A stretch of DNA of 64,000 nt from Orbilia blumenaviensis (GCA_036872755.1 JAVHNS010000014.1:248001-312000); one strand, 5' to 3'; shown: positions 1-11,940, counted from the first letter of the stretch. The notes: a model not told the origin generated them from the letters alone. Numbers and translations are program-made.

Positions 1-794
1 TTGTTGTTGCCTTGACCATGGATGTTGTTATTATTGCCAGCCGTTCCAGATGCCTGAGAATTCGATGCTGAATGAAGAAAATTGCCAAAGCTGGCAACCC
101 TTCCAAAACTGATCCCTATGTGCCCCAGATTTGGATGAGCGGCCGAGCTTCCACCTCCATGACCACCACTATTGTTATTATTGTTATTGTTGCTGCCGTT
201 GCTGCCGTTGCTGCCGGTCCCACTGTTGTTCCCAGTACTACTACCGCTGCTGCTGCTGCTACTGCTTCCAGTGCCAGATAACATTGGCATATCGAAAGGC
301 CCTGGTGTGCTCAACAGCTGAAAATATTCATCCCTTGCCTGCATGGTAAGGGATCCACCCCTGGACTGCCTATCCAACTCTGTCATCCTTTTGGCCTTAT
401 AACGAGCGGTGTAGTACTGCCTGCGCAAAGTTTCGAACTCCGGCGAGTACCTCGGCTCATCTGCAATTCTGGTTTCCAATTCTCCCCATGAACGAATATG
501 CTGAGCGACGACCGGATGGTATTCGTTGGAGAAATTGGGGCTCATCAGTCGGAAAACAGCGTACGAAGGTGGAAACCCATCCTCAGGGGCAATCGGAGCC
601 GGATGAGCTGAAGGTGGAAGAGGATGTCGGGATGAGCCGGGGTGGGTAGGAGTTTGGATCGAGGTCGCAGTATTCGGTGGAGTGGCGAGATGGAAAAGAT
701 CCCACGCCGTGAGCCGGGGCTGACTATTATCACGATATGAGGGGGCTCTTGTGTTCAGTCTATCCCAATAATCTAAATTGGACGCCAGAATCAT
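1..794 (-). CDS. Ser/Asn-rich protein, 5' part, truncated by the window edge
   Basis: An open frame on the minus strand runs without a stop from an ATG at 794 to base 1, giving 264 codons. An in-frame TGA lies about 60 nt upstream of that ATG, so 794 is the first possible start unless an upstream exon is spliced in. The N-terminal half is ordinary coding sequence: MILASNLDYWDRL, then TAWDLFHLATPP, then a Pro-rich stretch, then a charged helical part containing RSWGELETRI and FETLRRQYYTARYKAKR. The last 100 residues are low complexity: a serine run, repeated Gly-Ser-Asn units and an Asn run encoded by AAC/AAT repeats at about 170-270. I do not recognise the family. The low-complexity part suggests an intrinsically disordered, perhaps regulatory, protein, which is inference. 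The shadow frames on the plus strand are Cys/Tyr and Ala/Val runs and are not genes. Confidence 0.65.
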   Translation of the reverse strand, partial: MILASNLDYWDRLNTRAPSYRDNSQPRLTAWDLFHLATPPNTATSIQTPTHPGSSRHPLPPSAHPAPIAPEDGFPPSYAVFRLMSPNFSNEYHPVVAQHIRSWGELETRIADEPRYSPEFETLRRQYYTARYKAKRMTELDRQSRGGSLTMQARDEYFQLLSTPGPFDMPMLSGTGSSSSSSSGSSTGNNSGTGSNGSNGSNNNNNNNSGGHGGGSSAAHPNLGHIGISFGRVASFGNFLHSASNSQASGTAGNNNNIHGQGNN

Positions 795-2989
795 GCACCC
801 GCCGGCCAGAGCAGGCGGGGAGAAAGACACCAAGTTAGCAGACGGAACCTCCAATCAAAGGCTCCTCGACAAAGGCAATGCAAGGCGAAATTACAGTTCA
901 AACAGGTAAGATTAAGTGCAATCGCAGTCAAGCTGGTGATGGTGTTGTTGCAGCAGGACAAGAAAGGGCAAGACACTCAGGCAAGCAAGCAGGGTTGGCT
1001 GTTCTGTTTGTTCAGCCGAAGGTTTACAAGAAAGAGAGGCGGCCCGACTCCGAAAACAACGAACTCGAAGCAGAAGGGAAACCACCCAGTTCTTATGCTT
1101 TCGTGCCCAAAACTGTAGCGTCCCACTAGCACTGCGGGATGTGCTCATGAAGGTTTTTGCAAGCCGCTCAATTGGTGGCAGGTCACAGACTGGGTAGGCC
1201 ATTAACAGCGCAAACGATCAACGCAAATGCGGCAGACATGGCACGTACAGCACGATCATGGTATATATGAGCAGAGCTTAGGGGTATTGGGCCAGTTATA
1301 AGCAAGCAAGTAGGCAAGCAAATGGAGAGCGAGCGAGCAGCACTTGAGTGGTGGCGGCCAAATGGTAGGAGTTATCCGGAGCACACACATTGGGTTTCTT
1401 TCTTTCTTTTTTTTTTTTAATCGATCAAAGATGAAAACGCTCGTAAAAAAATATATATCAGGAGGGGCGGGGGGTAAGGTACCTCTACAGTATGAGCAAT
1501 AATGAGCCCATCTGGGTGCATCAAGAACTACACCGCCGCCGTCGACGTATCTGAAGTTTGAGTTATGCCAATTTTAGCTTTCTGTTCAGTTCCTGTTGTA
1601 TTTCACTCTGCCGACCCTGGCGCAGCAATTCGCTCTTCGAAACAGCCCCGTAGGTGGTACAAAATAACAGGAAGAAAAATCAATTTTTTTTAAGAAAAAA
1701 AAAAAAAAAAAAAACAGGTAAGTGGGTAAGAGGAACACTTGATTCGGCTGCCAGGATTGTAGTGGTGTTTTCGTCACTTTAGATCCGGAGGATTGAGCAT
1801 CGAAGGGGAGCCAAAGGGACGAGAACAGGTGAACCGATCGGGTCTATCAGGGACTAAGAAAACTCAAAGAGAATTTGGCGGGAGGATAGCGGTGGATATA
1901 AGTACCTTTCGTAATATTGTTCATGGGGCCTGTTGTCGCCACAGGAGCAGCATTCTCCTCGGTGAAGGGAACACCTTGTAACGTCTTTGTGTGCGCATTT
2001 CTCGGACAGGACAGTCGGAGCTGGAGGGGCACTCCCCAAAGCCGAAGTCGATGTTCGAACTGTGGGTTGAATGCGGGACCCGGTCTGGCCTCCGAGAGTA
2101 CCAGTTAAAGAAGAAGAGTTGTGGTCGGCCGCGGTGCCTGTTGACAGTGATAAGAAGTGTGCTGCTGACGACGATGATACTGATACTGCAGGCGGCAAGT
2201 CCATGCCCGACAGATTCCTTTGTGGGGTAGAAACTCAGGTTTGTTTTGTCCTTGAGCAGGTTTGAAGGAGGGAACCGTAGACCAGCTCACAACAACCTCT
2301 TTGTGTTCCTCGAATATTCGATACAATGGCAGAAAGCGGCGGGGATGGCGAAAACCTTCTGTGCGAACATGAGAAGACCAATATTCGGACGGCTCGATTT
2401 CGAGATATCGATTTTTGTCACAAGCGGTGGAAAACGAACTTAATTCAATCACATACAAGCACAGAATGGGTCCCGTGGCAAGATTGGTGGCAGCAAGTTA
2501 GGCCTATAGGTTGATAGTCTGGTTAAGCAGGACTGCTGTGGCGTATCGATATCCTGTGGTTGCAAATCTCCAAAATGTCTGACGATATCCTTAGCCTGGA
2601 ATGTTGGGGAGACCGATGAATGGGGGGATGAATACGGAAAGACGACTCGTTGAAGGAGATAAATGTAACTTCGAGAGAGGCTAAATGCCTCGGGAGTTCA
2701 GCAACCAGTCGAGCTGGTGGACCTAACAACTTGGAGTGATCTGGATACTCAAAGGAGTACTCTCATGTTTAGTTTGACTGAGGCTTCGGGGCATTTCCTG
2801 AGGTGCCGTCATGCCTCGAGTGCCTTCTCCCTTTGGCTGGATAGATACAACCCTTCGAACTGTGAGCGTCTAGCTTTGCAGGTGACACTGGGGCTCGACG
2901 AAAAAGGGAGCCTGTGGACTTCACCAGAAGTTCGATGTTCGCATTTGTCAGAGAAATATTGCAGCTAGTGATACTACTAGGCCCCTTCG

Positions 2990-3026
<37 letters not shown>

Positions 3027-5971
3027 CTCACACCCGTGGATTCCCTCTATTCCTTTTTTTTTTTTTTTTTTTTTTCGTTTCTGATTATTAGGTCGGGCCA
3101 GGTCGGTTGTTGGTGGATCACATTGGAGTTGGCCAGGATCTCGTAGGTTTCTACTTGAATGGTTATGTCTTAGTTTTGTCTGGTGCACTCTCTCAAATAT
3201 GCATGGAACCCATGGGGATGCCAGCTTGAGAGGCCAGGTCCGAGACGAGACTCGCAGCTTCATATGTATGAACGAACGGACCCATCCCGCATGAACAGAA
3301 CGAACAAAGCGTTGTTGGATGGAGCCTGAATCCACGGCCAGTGACCTAGACTCGGTCGATTCCAAGCATAGAAAGGGCCCCGGATGCAAGGGTATATTAA
3401 GTATTCGAGTACCAACTTTTTTTTTCTTTTCGTATTCCCTTTTAACCCTTTGCAGAGCGCATCTGTCCTACGGGACAAAGACATCTCGTCAGTGAACCAC
3501 ATTGCAATTGCAAACGCAAGTTATGCCTGAATTCTGCCTCTCACATTCATTATCCACTGGGGAACGGCACTTGGCTCGTTTAAAGCAACTTGCGTTCATG
3601 CTAGGCAGTTTATCAGCTCTTCGTATTGACGAGGGTTCTCGACATCCTAGACGGGAAGGCAAAGGAGTTCCTCAGTTTCTCGCGGCACGCAAGGACTTCG
3701 GTGATTGCAAAGGAGACCGCTGATGCCGGCCATGGCTGTAGAGTTTCTGATGTTGCACCACCCTGCTTAGAAAAGCCCAGCTCCAATGGCAATTTGCAAT
3801 TATCAGTCCATCAATCACGACCTTATCCTGTTCGCTCTGCCGACAAGTACTTGCGAGAAAGTATCTTAGAACGGAAATTGATCTCTTTTCAGGCAAACGG
3901 CCACTGCTAGCTGCCAGGATCACTGAATCATGACCATTTACAAAACCAAGAACCAGTGGAGAATTTTGGCGGCACAGTTCAGTTTGGTCCTAGGTGGGCG
4001 CAAGAGGTGTCCAACTCTCTTTTTCTTCTCTCCTTCACTTTCGTCACGATGGACGGAACCAGCAAATGAACTGAATTCATTAGCAAAAGATTGAGCCTTC
4101 TCTCGATCAACGCGTAAAGTGGACTTAGCTCTACACCACCATTGAAAGTTTTACCGGCCGGGGAAGTTAAATGCGAGGCCCGGGGTTTCAAACTGATAAG
4201 GACGAGCTTTCTTCGATGAATCGGCTGATTCCAATAAATGTTTGCCGCCTCCAGCCTTAGCAAGGTCACAATTGCCTGGCTTCGAAGCATAAAAAATCGA
4301 AAAGTGGAAGAAAAAGGCGAAAACGAAACCCTCCATTTTCCCATTAATTGCTCAAGCCCAACGCCGAAGGAATCGTTATTCCCAGCTGCAAACATCCTCG
4401 TTGGAAGATTTTTTTTTTTGGCTCCTTCGAAATGTTTCAATTCCCCAATGCCGAGGGGTAAGCTGAGGTGGATCGATCGTGGCAATCGGCCGCCCCAAAT
4501 GCTTTTGGCTGCCATCGAGCGAGACAGTTATCGGCTGACGGGGCCAACTCGACAAACCCGAGTGTCGGCTTTAGATTCTCTTGCTTGTCATGTCAATGCA
4601 AAGGGCGGATTTGTCTCGCCAGAGCGCTGGCCCTTGAATCGGGTGCTGCTGCTGATGCTGCACTGTTGGCTTCAGTCTCAACAGCATTGCTTTCTCTCAA
4701 TAAAGTCTATTTCGAGGTCCTAATCGGCTTCCGTAATGCATTCGACCCAATACATGCAGGTATAAACCTGTCCTTTGACATGGATCCGCTGTCAACTATA
4801 AGCGATGGAGCAATTGTCCAAGTGACCCTTTCAAGCATAATCATGTGAACGTTAGGACTTTGACCCAAGCTTCCATGTATCGACGGTCAAATATCCAGGC
4901 CTTGCTAAGGACAGGGGCTTACCTTTTCAAAGATGACCCCTCGTAAAAACCGGCTGTTCTGGAAGCCTTGCGTGCAGGCCGTTATCGATAGGGTGAATGC
5001 GGCACACCTGGTTGAGGTGATGCTCATATGCCGCATATACTTGGCGTATACCTTGGCGCTTTTGCCTTGTTGTGGTTGAACTGCGGCAACGCATTTTCCA
5101 GATCTTGAGCTTCTCCCTTGATCCTTGCACACCTTCCAGACGATTCCGGGCTAAATCTAATGCACATACGCTCTCGAACAACATCCACTGTACTGGGTGA
5201 GCCAGAAAATCCCATGTAGTCGCTATAATATTGCGTGTAGGTATCATTGAACGCCGAAATGCATGTACACACCTGCACCAATTTTGGATATCTATTCAAA
5301 TAGCTGCTATATATGCTGTATGCAATCACACTGCCCCGCAGCTCCATATCCAGGGACGGAGCGAGACGTAGAAATTTTGGAGAACGGGGAAAAAAAAGGA
5401 TTTTACGAAATCCTTCGAATTCATATCTCCTCCTGATAAGCTTCGAATAAACCGCGCTCCGCCTGCTATAGCTATACTTATCGCCCCCGGTGTGGTTAGT
5501 TCCAGACTCGAACCACCCCCATTGACAGACGCCCGTTGAACCTTTTTCGGAACTATTGTGCGGCTGAGATCCAATCCCATTTCTGATTGGTCAAATAACG
5601 AGCTTAGTGGCAATCATTCCCTGTTGAAATCTCAAAGCGGATATAGAGAGATCCCACATATGCAGGGCGTTTTTTTTTCTGTGCATACACACTCTTCTCA
5701 AAGTAATGGGATTCTGCCACGAGGTCGTCCCTTAAGGCCTTTCGCATGAGTGATTTGTAAACCAAAAGGGGGGGAACTTTCAAGTCTAGCTGGGGTCGCG
5801 CATAATAAATCCGTTATACAAATCATATATTTATAACGGTCGCCGTCGCATCCCGACATTGACTAACCCGTTTGCTCTCACACTACATTCGCGTTCGCGG
5901 TCGAAATTACGATCAAATACGTAACTTGCTCTTGGGCACCTCGAACCCGACATTTTCGAGCCGCCGAAAAA
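795..5971. other. 5.2-kb region without a supportable gene
   Basis: No ORF here shows a recognisable domain or a clean multi-exon model. The region holds an A20 tract at 1695-1714, a T36 tract at 2991-3026 and a T22 tract at 3054-3075. Overlapping ORFs at 3979-4723 on opposite strands have no codon or domain support. Part of it may be leader or promoter of the truncated gene at 1-794. Non-coding RNAs cannot be excluded. Confidence 0.5.
5826..5836 (+). promoter_or_regulatory. Putative TATA element of the secreted-protein gene
   Basis: The sequence TATATTTATAA lies 136 nt upstream of the ATG at 5972 in an AT-rich stretch. This is a plausible distance for a fungal TATA box plus leader. It rests on sequence inspection only. 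Confidence 0.35.
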
Positions 5972-6811
5972 ATGGTCGCAGCTCAACTGTTTACATCCTT
6001 TCTGGTGGCTCTTTCAGTAGTGCCAAAGGCTCTGTGCGCTACGCTACCCGCTCAGAATCCCCATACTGAACTGGATTTTGGCCCGATATTTGATCCTCTA
6101 AGTTTCAACGATACTTCATTCGAGTCCGGCAGCACTGCGCTCGACGCTTTATTCAATGACCCCGAAATACCACTCACAGAAACGCCGGACCAAAGTATAG
6201 ACCCTACCAACGGCAACCCCCTCGAAAAGCGAGCCCTTAAAAGATACAACTATCTTAAGTGGAAAGTAACCTTAACCGGTTACATCAACAGCGTCAACTA
6301 CGTCGGTGATGTCGGTTCACCCGTCCGATTCAGGGTTACTTCAGCAGATGTCTACGTCTTCGACAAACTCCGAAAGAACGCGAAAGACATTATCATCAAG
6401 TGGCGAAACCCCAACGGGGGAGATGCTCTCCCCGGTTGTATCTACTGGATGACAAACCGAAGGCTTTACAAATTCCTCGCACCTGGTGACAGAACTGAGC
6501 CAACTTTATATGACGACACGGTCCCTACAATTTTAGAAAAGAAGAATCAGTTATATGCTTGGGAGACCTATAGGGCAGGCAAAACTTATAATCGTTGGAA
6601 CCAATTCTCGGCAAGGTACCAATGGTTTGTTGGGTGGGGCCTACCAGATACAATCAGAAGCGGTGGGGTGAGATTTAACTGGGCGGCGACAGGTGTGCAG
6701 AAGATGTCTGGGGAGATTTATGTCCAATCCCTTGGGTATCCTTATCGACATACTTTCTACTATGCGACTATCTCTGGGCAATTTCAATTGAAGGGCTACG
6801 CCAATTTGTAG
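5972..6811 (+). CDS. Secreted orphan protein with dibasic processing sites
   Basis: Single exon of 279 residues; the ATG has a good fungal context (AAAATGG). Residues 1-22 form a signal peptide: hydrophobic core LFTSFLVALSVV ending at KALCA. An acidic, low-complexity segment (about 25-85) follows. Then come two dibasic sites, KR at 86-87 and 90-91, which fit Kex2-type maturation. The remaining roughly 190 residues are rich in aromatic and basic residues (for example NYLKWKVTLTGYI and RYQWFVGWGLP) with almost no cysteine, so it is not a typical disulfide-rich effector. The layout suggests a propeptide released in the Golgi and a secreted beta-rich mature domain. That layout is inference; no family was recognised. 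A TATA-like element lies 136 nt upstream. Its neighbour downstream is the Nudix gene on the same strand. Confidence 0.75.
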   Translation: MVAAQLFTSFLVALSVVPKALCATLPAQNPHTELDFGPIFDPLSFNDTSFESGSTALDALFNDPEIPLTETPDQSIDPTNGNPLEKRALKRYNYLKWKVTLTGYINSVNYVGDVGSPVRFRVTSADVYVFDKLRKNAKDIIIKWRNPNGGDALPGCIYWMTNRRLYKFLAPGDRTEPTLYDDTVPTILEKKNQLYAWETYRAGKTYNRWNQFSARYQWFVGWGLPDTIRSGGVRFNWAATGVQKMSGEIYVQSLGYPYRHTFYYATISGQFQLKGYANL

Positions 6812-7306
6812 TGTTTGATGAGGCAATGACTGTAAATTACAGCTATACCTTATACTTGTTTTCGTCGAAATATAGTCTACAGTATTAACATATATGCACA
6901 TGCATCCGGATGTTCAGCGCATATGGATGCATCATTTTGACACCTCAGTAGATAATTTAATAACTAATAGCCTTTCCTATAGATACATAAAAAGTTTTTT
7001 GAGTCACCGCTGCTTAATATAACCCTAAGATAATCCCGTGGTCTCCAGGTCGATGAGGCACCAAATTAGTGTAGAGTGTACCGACCACCCGCCAGGCGCA
7101 GAAGTACTCCAAAATCGAGGTTTAAAGTTCCCCGCATCGCTGGCTGTTGCGTTGGCAGCACCAAAATACCACACAGAATACCACACAGTCAACTCATACC
7201 GACGTCATTTGATCCGCGTACCACGGCCCGCAGCCCTCTCACAGACAACCAGATCCTTCGTTATCCACCTCGCAGATTCATCCAATTTCGTCACAAACGC
7301 GAGTAA
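6812..7306. other. Intergenic spacer between the secreted protein and Nudix genes
   Basis: AT-rich 3' flank of the secreted-protein gene followed by the promoter of the Nudix gene. Short ORFs at 7038-7310 and 7076-7306 overlap in different frames and have no recognisable content. Nothing else was seen. Confidence 0.5.
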
Positions 7307-8445
7307 ATGAGACATCTCTACTTACCACTCGCTCGTTCTAGTGTTAACGTACCGCGCTGCACTTTTCCTACCTCCAAACCCCTGATATATCGTCCCCACT
7401 TTCGTATACACGTACCCCACTACTCCCAATTTATCAGAATGGCGTCGACCATAACCCTCCCATCCATCTATGGATCGGTCCCAGTGAATATTCCCCCACA
7501 CATATCGCTGACTCTAACGGAGTTGACTGAATTCCCTGCATTCAAATCTTGGATATCGCGCTTGACATCCTCTCTCGGTTCCCAAAATAACCCAGATGGC
7601 TATAGCCTTCGTCATCTTGAGGTTACTAATGTTGTACGATTTGGCACGAAAAAGATCGGCTTCTTAATGCTAAATGCGGTGGTTAAAGATGCTGAAGACA
7701 AAACTTCATTACCTGGAGCGGTGCTACTTAGGGGTCCTAGTGGTAAGTTTGCCGCTTCTTTAAGGGCTTTCACGGAGTTCTGGTGGCCAAACAAGTGGTA
7801 AAAATGAAGTGGGGTGGTTTCTGATTTTCTCTTCTTCTTCCTTTCTCGCTACGAATAGTTGGCATTCTTGCCCTCCTCCATCCAGCCAATACCCCGAAGG
7901 ATAATCTCTATGCAATCCTGACGCTTCAGCCGCGTATTGCGGGCGCAACGACATCAATGGCCGAAATTCCGGCCGGGATGCTAGACGATCATGGTAGTTT
8001 TGCTGGTGCTGCTGCAAAAGAACTCGAAGAGGAAGTTGGTATTACAATATCCGAAGATAAGCTTATAAACCTATCAGAATTGGCTATACAAGCTTCCCCT
8101 CTTCTTGACAAGGATGACACCAAAGAGAGCATCGGATTGGCAAATGCGTCCCCTGTTTCTGATAGTCCTAGTGAAGAAGTCAAGAAACAGAACCTGGATG
8201 GCCTGTTCAGTTCGGCTGGGCTGCTCGATGAGGTCGTGACCTATCACGCTTTTGTCCATGAAATTCCGGAGGGTGAGCTAGAGGAATGGCAGGGTCGGCT
8301 AACGGGCCTAAGAGACAAGGGCGAGAGAATTACGCTCAAACTCGTCAGATTTGACGACTTGTGGAAAGCTACAAGAGATACGAAAGCGTTGTGCGCGTGG
8401 GGACTTTGGAAAGGGTTACAGGAGGCGGGGAAGCTACCATACTAA
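7307..8445 (+). CDS. Nudix hydrolase, ADP-sugar diphosphatase type (NUDX14-like)
   Basis: Two exons: 7439..7742 (or from 7307) and 7859..8445. The intron is 116 nt with donor GTAAGT and a TAG acceptor, phase 1. From the ATG at 7439 the protein has 296 residues. The Nudix box spans about G141-I163: EIPAGMLDD, then AAKELEEEVGI. The Glu normally five residues after the first Gly is Gly here, and the usual Arg is Lys. From memory, the Glu-to-Gly change is typical of the plant NUDX14-like ADP-sugar diphosphatase subfamily, so it need not mean loss of activity; the REUXEE-type metal-binding Glu residues are present. The expected reaction is hydrolysis of a nucleoside-diphosphate sugar to sugar-1-phosphate and nucleotide. 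An in-frame upstream ATG at 7307 adds 44 residues rich in Arg/Ser and lacking acidic residues, a possible mitochondrial presequence. Substrate and compartment are inference. Confidence 0.85.
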
Positions 8446-9837
8446 AGTTTTTGTGGTGGCACTGACCCGTTACATCGCCCTATAATGCATGGTTTATCTA
8501 AAAGCATCATATCAAAGTAGTTAGAGCTTCTACAAAACCCGGGTGTATATCACCACGTTGGTGAATGTTGAACGGATGCAAACCCGGACCGCGAAAAAAT
8601 TGCACCAGTACTTCCGCGTGTTTGGGATATACACAATATAAAAAGCTCCTAGCCCCTTGCAGCCTTGCACTAGTATATCAGGAGCCTCCGTTCTATTATT
8701 GGGACTATTCTATATCTGCTTTACGCGATAGTTACTATCATAAATGTGATTGAACCATGTTAACACCATTTTGATAGTTAACTGCATCATATAGGGCGAT
8801 CCACCGAACCAAATTTCAAAACTCACTCACACAACTAGATTGAGTGTGATAGATGCTATTTACCGCAGAATTGCGGTGGGTTCCATTACGCTATCATACC
8901 ATCCTTCTATGAAAAATACTTAACAATGCATTTGCAATAGGTAAAATCACCTAGCATGTCAACACTGCCTAACTTGCTGCTTGCTGGGAGGTTCGTAACC
9001 TGCATAACGTACACATGCCCACTAAATTGCAATTAGCGAATGGCCCTCCTAATTTGAATAGATATCCATTATTATATATCTAGCGCTATTAGGTATTGAT
9101 GCGTACCGATAAATGCTTGGATTTTGTAGATATTCCTTAGTTTTGTACACACGTAGATACGCATACTAACTTATCTAAATGGACGTAAATGGATGGGTGG
9201 GTTATATTTCAAACAAATCCCGCAATTTGACTAGGAAGGCAATCAATTGCTATACTTTTCACTGCTGCAGAGCTGCCGCTGCGCGAAGACATGCAGCAGC
9301 AATCGAGGAGGCCCACGAGATCATATCTGGTCCTAGAATCCTGAGATAATACCCAAACGGAGTGGAGGGCCACTGACAACACAAACATATTCCGAGCCTC
9401 ACAATGCGTCAATTATCTGCGGGGCACTGCACTGCACTGTTTGTATTCTGATACGATACACTAGCTACTTAGGTGCACCTGTTGCTATACGTATTGCACA
9501 TCGAAATTAATCCACACGCGCACTCACTAGCTGGTCCAATAGTCCCAGTATAGATATCTCACCGGTTGACGGGCAGCTAGCCATCACTAGCTATTTGGCT
9601 ATCCTACACCGTTTCAGCAGCTGGTATGCAGCGACATTAGCTCCAACTACATCGACAAGATTGAGTTCCTAATGTTCCTAATTGTATCAGCTGTACTGGC
9701 CAGTTCTTAGGATCAAACGCTGTGCTGCGAGATCAGAGAAGGATCCAGAGCCTCGGAGATCCCTGGATACTCCGAAAAGACCAAACCACCCACCACGATT
9801 ACTACGTGCGCGACTTCACAACCACAGCGATTTCACA
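8446..9837. other. AT-rich intergenic region
   Basis: About 1.4 kb between the Nudix and F-box genes. There are only short ORFs, several in AT-rich sequence, and no recognisable feature. The last 150 bases read as promoter and leader of the F-box gene. Confidence 0.5.
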
Positions 9838-11940
9838 ATGGACTTCTTTTCTACAATTCCACCCGAAATTCTGCGGGATATCCTTCAGTGCATACCTGTA
9901 AGCCTACATAATTGCCTTTTCTCTCACAGATACAAAAGACTAGCCTTAAAACGTTTCGGGCAATGGGATCCCTGCAAACCGAGGCAACGTATCGAAGCTA
10001 GGCGTCCGCCTGAAGTAACCTATATCTGAGCTGAGTGCCTTGACTTATATGCATTGATATCAAGGTGCATCACTCAAAATTCGGTGGACTCACAGCCTGC
10101 TGTCTGGTGAGCAGGCGGTTCCAAGCAGAAGCCTATCCTCTGATGTACAATCATATCAACTTGGAATACAGTCATAATTCTGGCTTCGTGCCTCGCAGCA
10201 CAAAGTTACTACTACAGCCAAACCATCAAGGGCTTGCATATGTCCGCAAGATATCAATTAGGGCGGTCAGAAACTTTGACAACTACCAGGTCCATCTGGC
10301 TCGCTTTGCCAATTCCGAAACTTTGGGAGCGATGAAAGCCCTTTTCGGCAAGTTTCTATGTAGAATTGATATAGATCGCCTGTGCGCCCTGGAGTAAGCA
10401 TTGTATACCATATTCCTGAATGATGGATCAATTGTATATCCTAAAAATCTACGTAACATATGTATAGAATCGATTCTCCGGACCTACTCGACTTTCTCCT
10501 GCCCGAAATGGAATGCAAACTAACAGTGTTGAGATGCTTTCTCTTTTACCGACACTATCAAGATGGAGGGGGATATCGACGCCTCGATCCTAGATACGAT
10601 CTATCACTAACAAAACTACGGACAGTTTCCGAAAATGCATCCCGAGTTGAGAAATTGTCAATAAGTAATATTAACTTTAAAACTATCGAAAACTTTGAGA
10701 ACGCATGGAAGCTATGCCTAGCGAGTCGCTCAAAACTTAAGTCTCTATACCTCTGTAAATCGATCAATTTCGCTGACGAGTATGGCGAGGAGGCTCTCCG
10801 AATAATCGATGAAGGGTTTTACAGCCGCCTTCAAGAAATTCAACAACTGAACTGCCTTGAAAGTTTATACTTCGAGGGATTTGAAGACTTGAAAAAATTG
10901 ATCGAAGCAGTCAGACCTCACAACGGCAAAAGTTTCAGAATCAAAACACTGGGGTTGAAATACTGCGATAGACCCCTATTATTATCTGGGGGCTTTGGGA
11001 AAATGGACCCGGGGATTGAAATTACGTCACTAACCAGGTCTTTGGTAGAACGGATGAATGATCTTACGGAGCTCGACGTTCGTGCCGGAGGAACCGGTTT
11101 TCATCTTGAGGATCTTCTATCACATCTTCCTCGTGGTCTATCCTCTCTTTACTGGGCCCGCATACGCTACACTTTCACAGATCCATACCCGAATAAAAAG
11201 GTTTTAGGAAAACATTTTTTCACACTCAGGAGGCTTTGGCTTGAAATTAAGGGTGACAGGGAACCAGTTGGAATTACAGTATGGCCTGACAACTCGCCCT
11301 GTGAAATCTTTACCTCTGCCCCTGCCTCAGGCGACGGCGACGGCATTTTAACCCTAGAAACATTATCCCAACTCCCACTCTTAGAGCATTTGGCTGTTCC
11401 GATTGATAAATCAATTTCGTGGGACCGATTATCGCCGATGGTAGGACAGGCAGTTGATACTTGTTTAAAGCTGCTAGTGGGCGGCTTGGAAATATAGATT
11501 GTGCTGACTCGATTTGTGCTGCACGCTAGTTTAAATCCCTGAAATCGCTCCATCTGATCGGTCCGAGCCGGCCAACCTTCAAACATTGGAAAATAGACCT
11601 CAGAACTGAGCAGATTTTGAACTTACGGGCCTGGCTGCGCTGGCTGTTAGCACCATATAGGGATCAACAGCAAATCCACAGCTCAGGCCAACTTAAACCA
11701 GCGGATTTTAAGCTCCAGGCGCTCTCCACACGTATGTTCATCAATCGGTCAGATCACCATGGGAGGGTTGTGTGCTTGTATCCACAACCGGATGCTCGTG
11801 ATGATATTGACGGCAAAGTTCGCGATCCGGCCCGATGTTGGTCCCTGACGAATCCAAATGATCCATCAGAGTTGAGCTATCTGTCCCCTTTAGTTTGGGA
11901 GTTTGTTGAAAAGGGAGTTTACTCTAAATGGGATTCTTGA
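9838..11940 (+). CDS. F-box protein
   Basis: Spliced model of four exons: 9838..9897, 10065..10393, 10468..11440 and 11530..11940, giving 590 residues. The N-terminus is an F-box, MDFFSTIPPEILRDILQCIP, continuing after a phase-0 intron as LTACCLVSRRF and AYPLMYNHI. This is the usual fungal pattern for binding Skp1 in SCF ubiquitin ligases. The rest carries loosely repeated Leu-rich segments such as LESLYFEGFEDLKKL and LLEHLAVPIDK, a plausible substrate-binding solenoid. The third intron (donor GTAGGA at 11441, branch GCTGAC, acceptor CTAG at 11529) removes an in-frame stop at 11495-11497 and joins LSPM to FKSLKSLHLIG, restoring a Leu-rich repeat. Without it the protein would end at 11497. The first intron is long (167 nt) and is the least certain junction. 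The target is unknown. Confidence 0.75.

Noticed and set aside
131..349. Cys/Tyr-rich and Ala/Val-rich plus-strand ORFs
   Set aside because: Antisense reading of the Ser/Asn trinucleotide repeats of the gene at 1-794.
1854..2458. Two overlapping minus-strand ORFs of 116 and 117 codons
   Set aside because: Ser/Thr-rich low-complexity frames overlapping one another. No convincing splice path to the gene at 1-794 could be made.
2769..3389. 206-codon minus-strand ORF with long poly-Lys
   Set aside because: It is open only because it reads through the T36 and T22 tracts as Lys codons. The flanks have no domain or coding character.
3979..4723. Two overlapping ORFs of 178 (-) and 161 (+) codons
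   Set aside because: They lie on opposite strands of the same DNA, neither has a recognisable motif, and no splice-linked partner exons were found.
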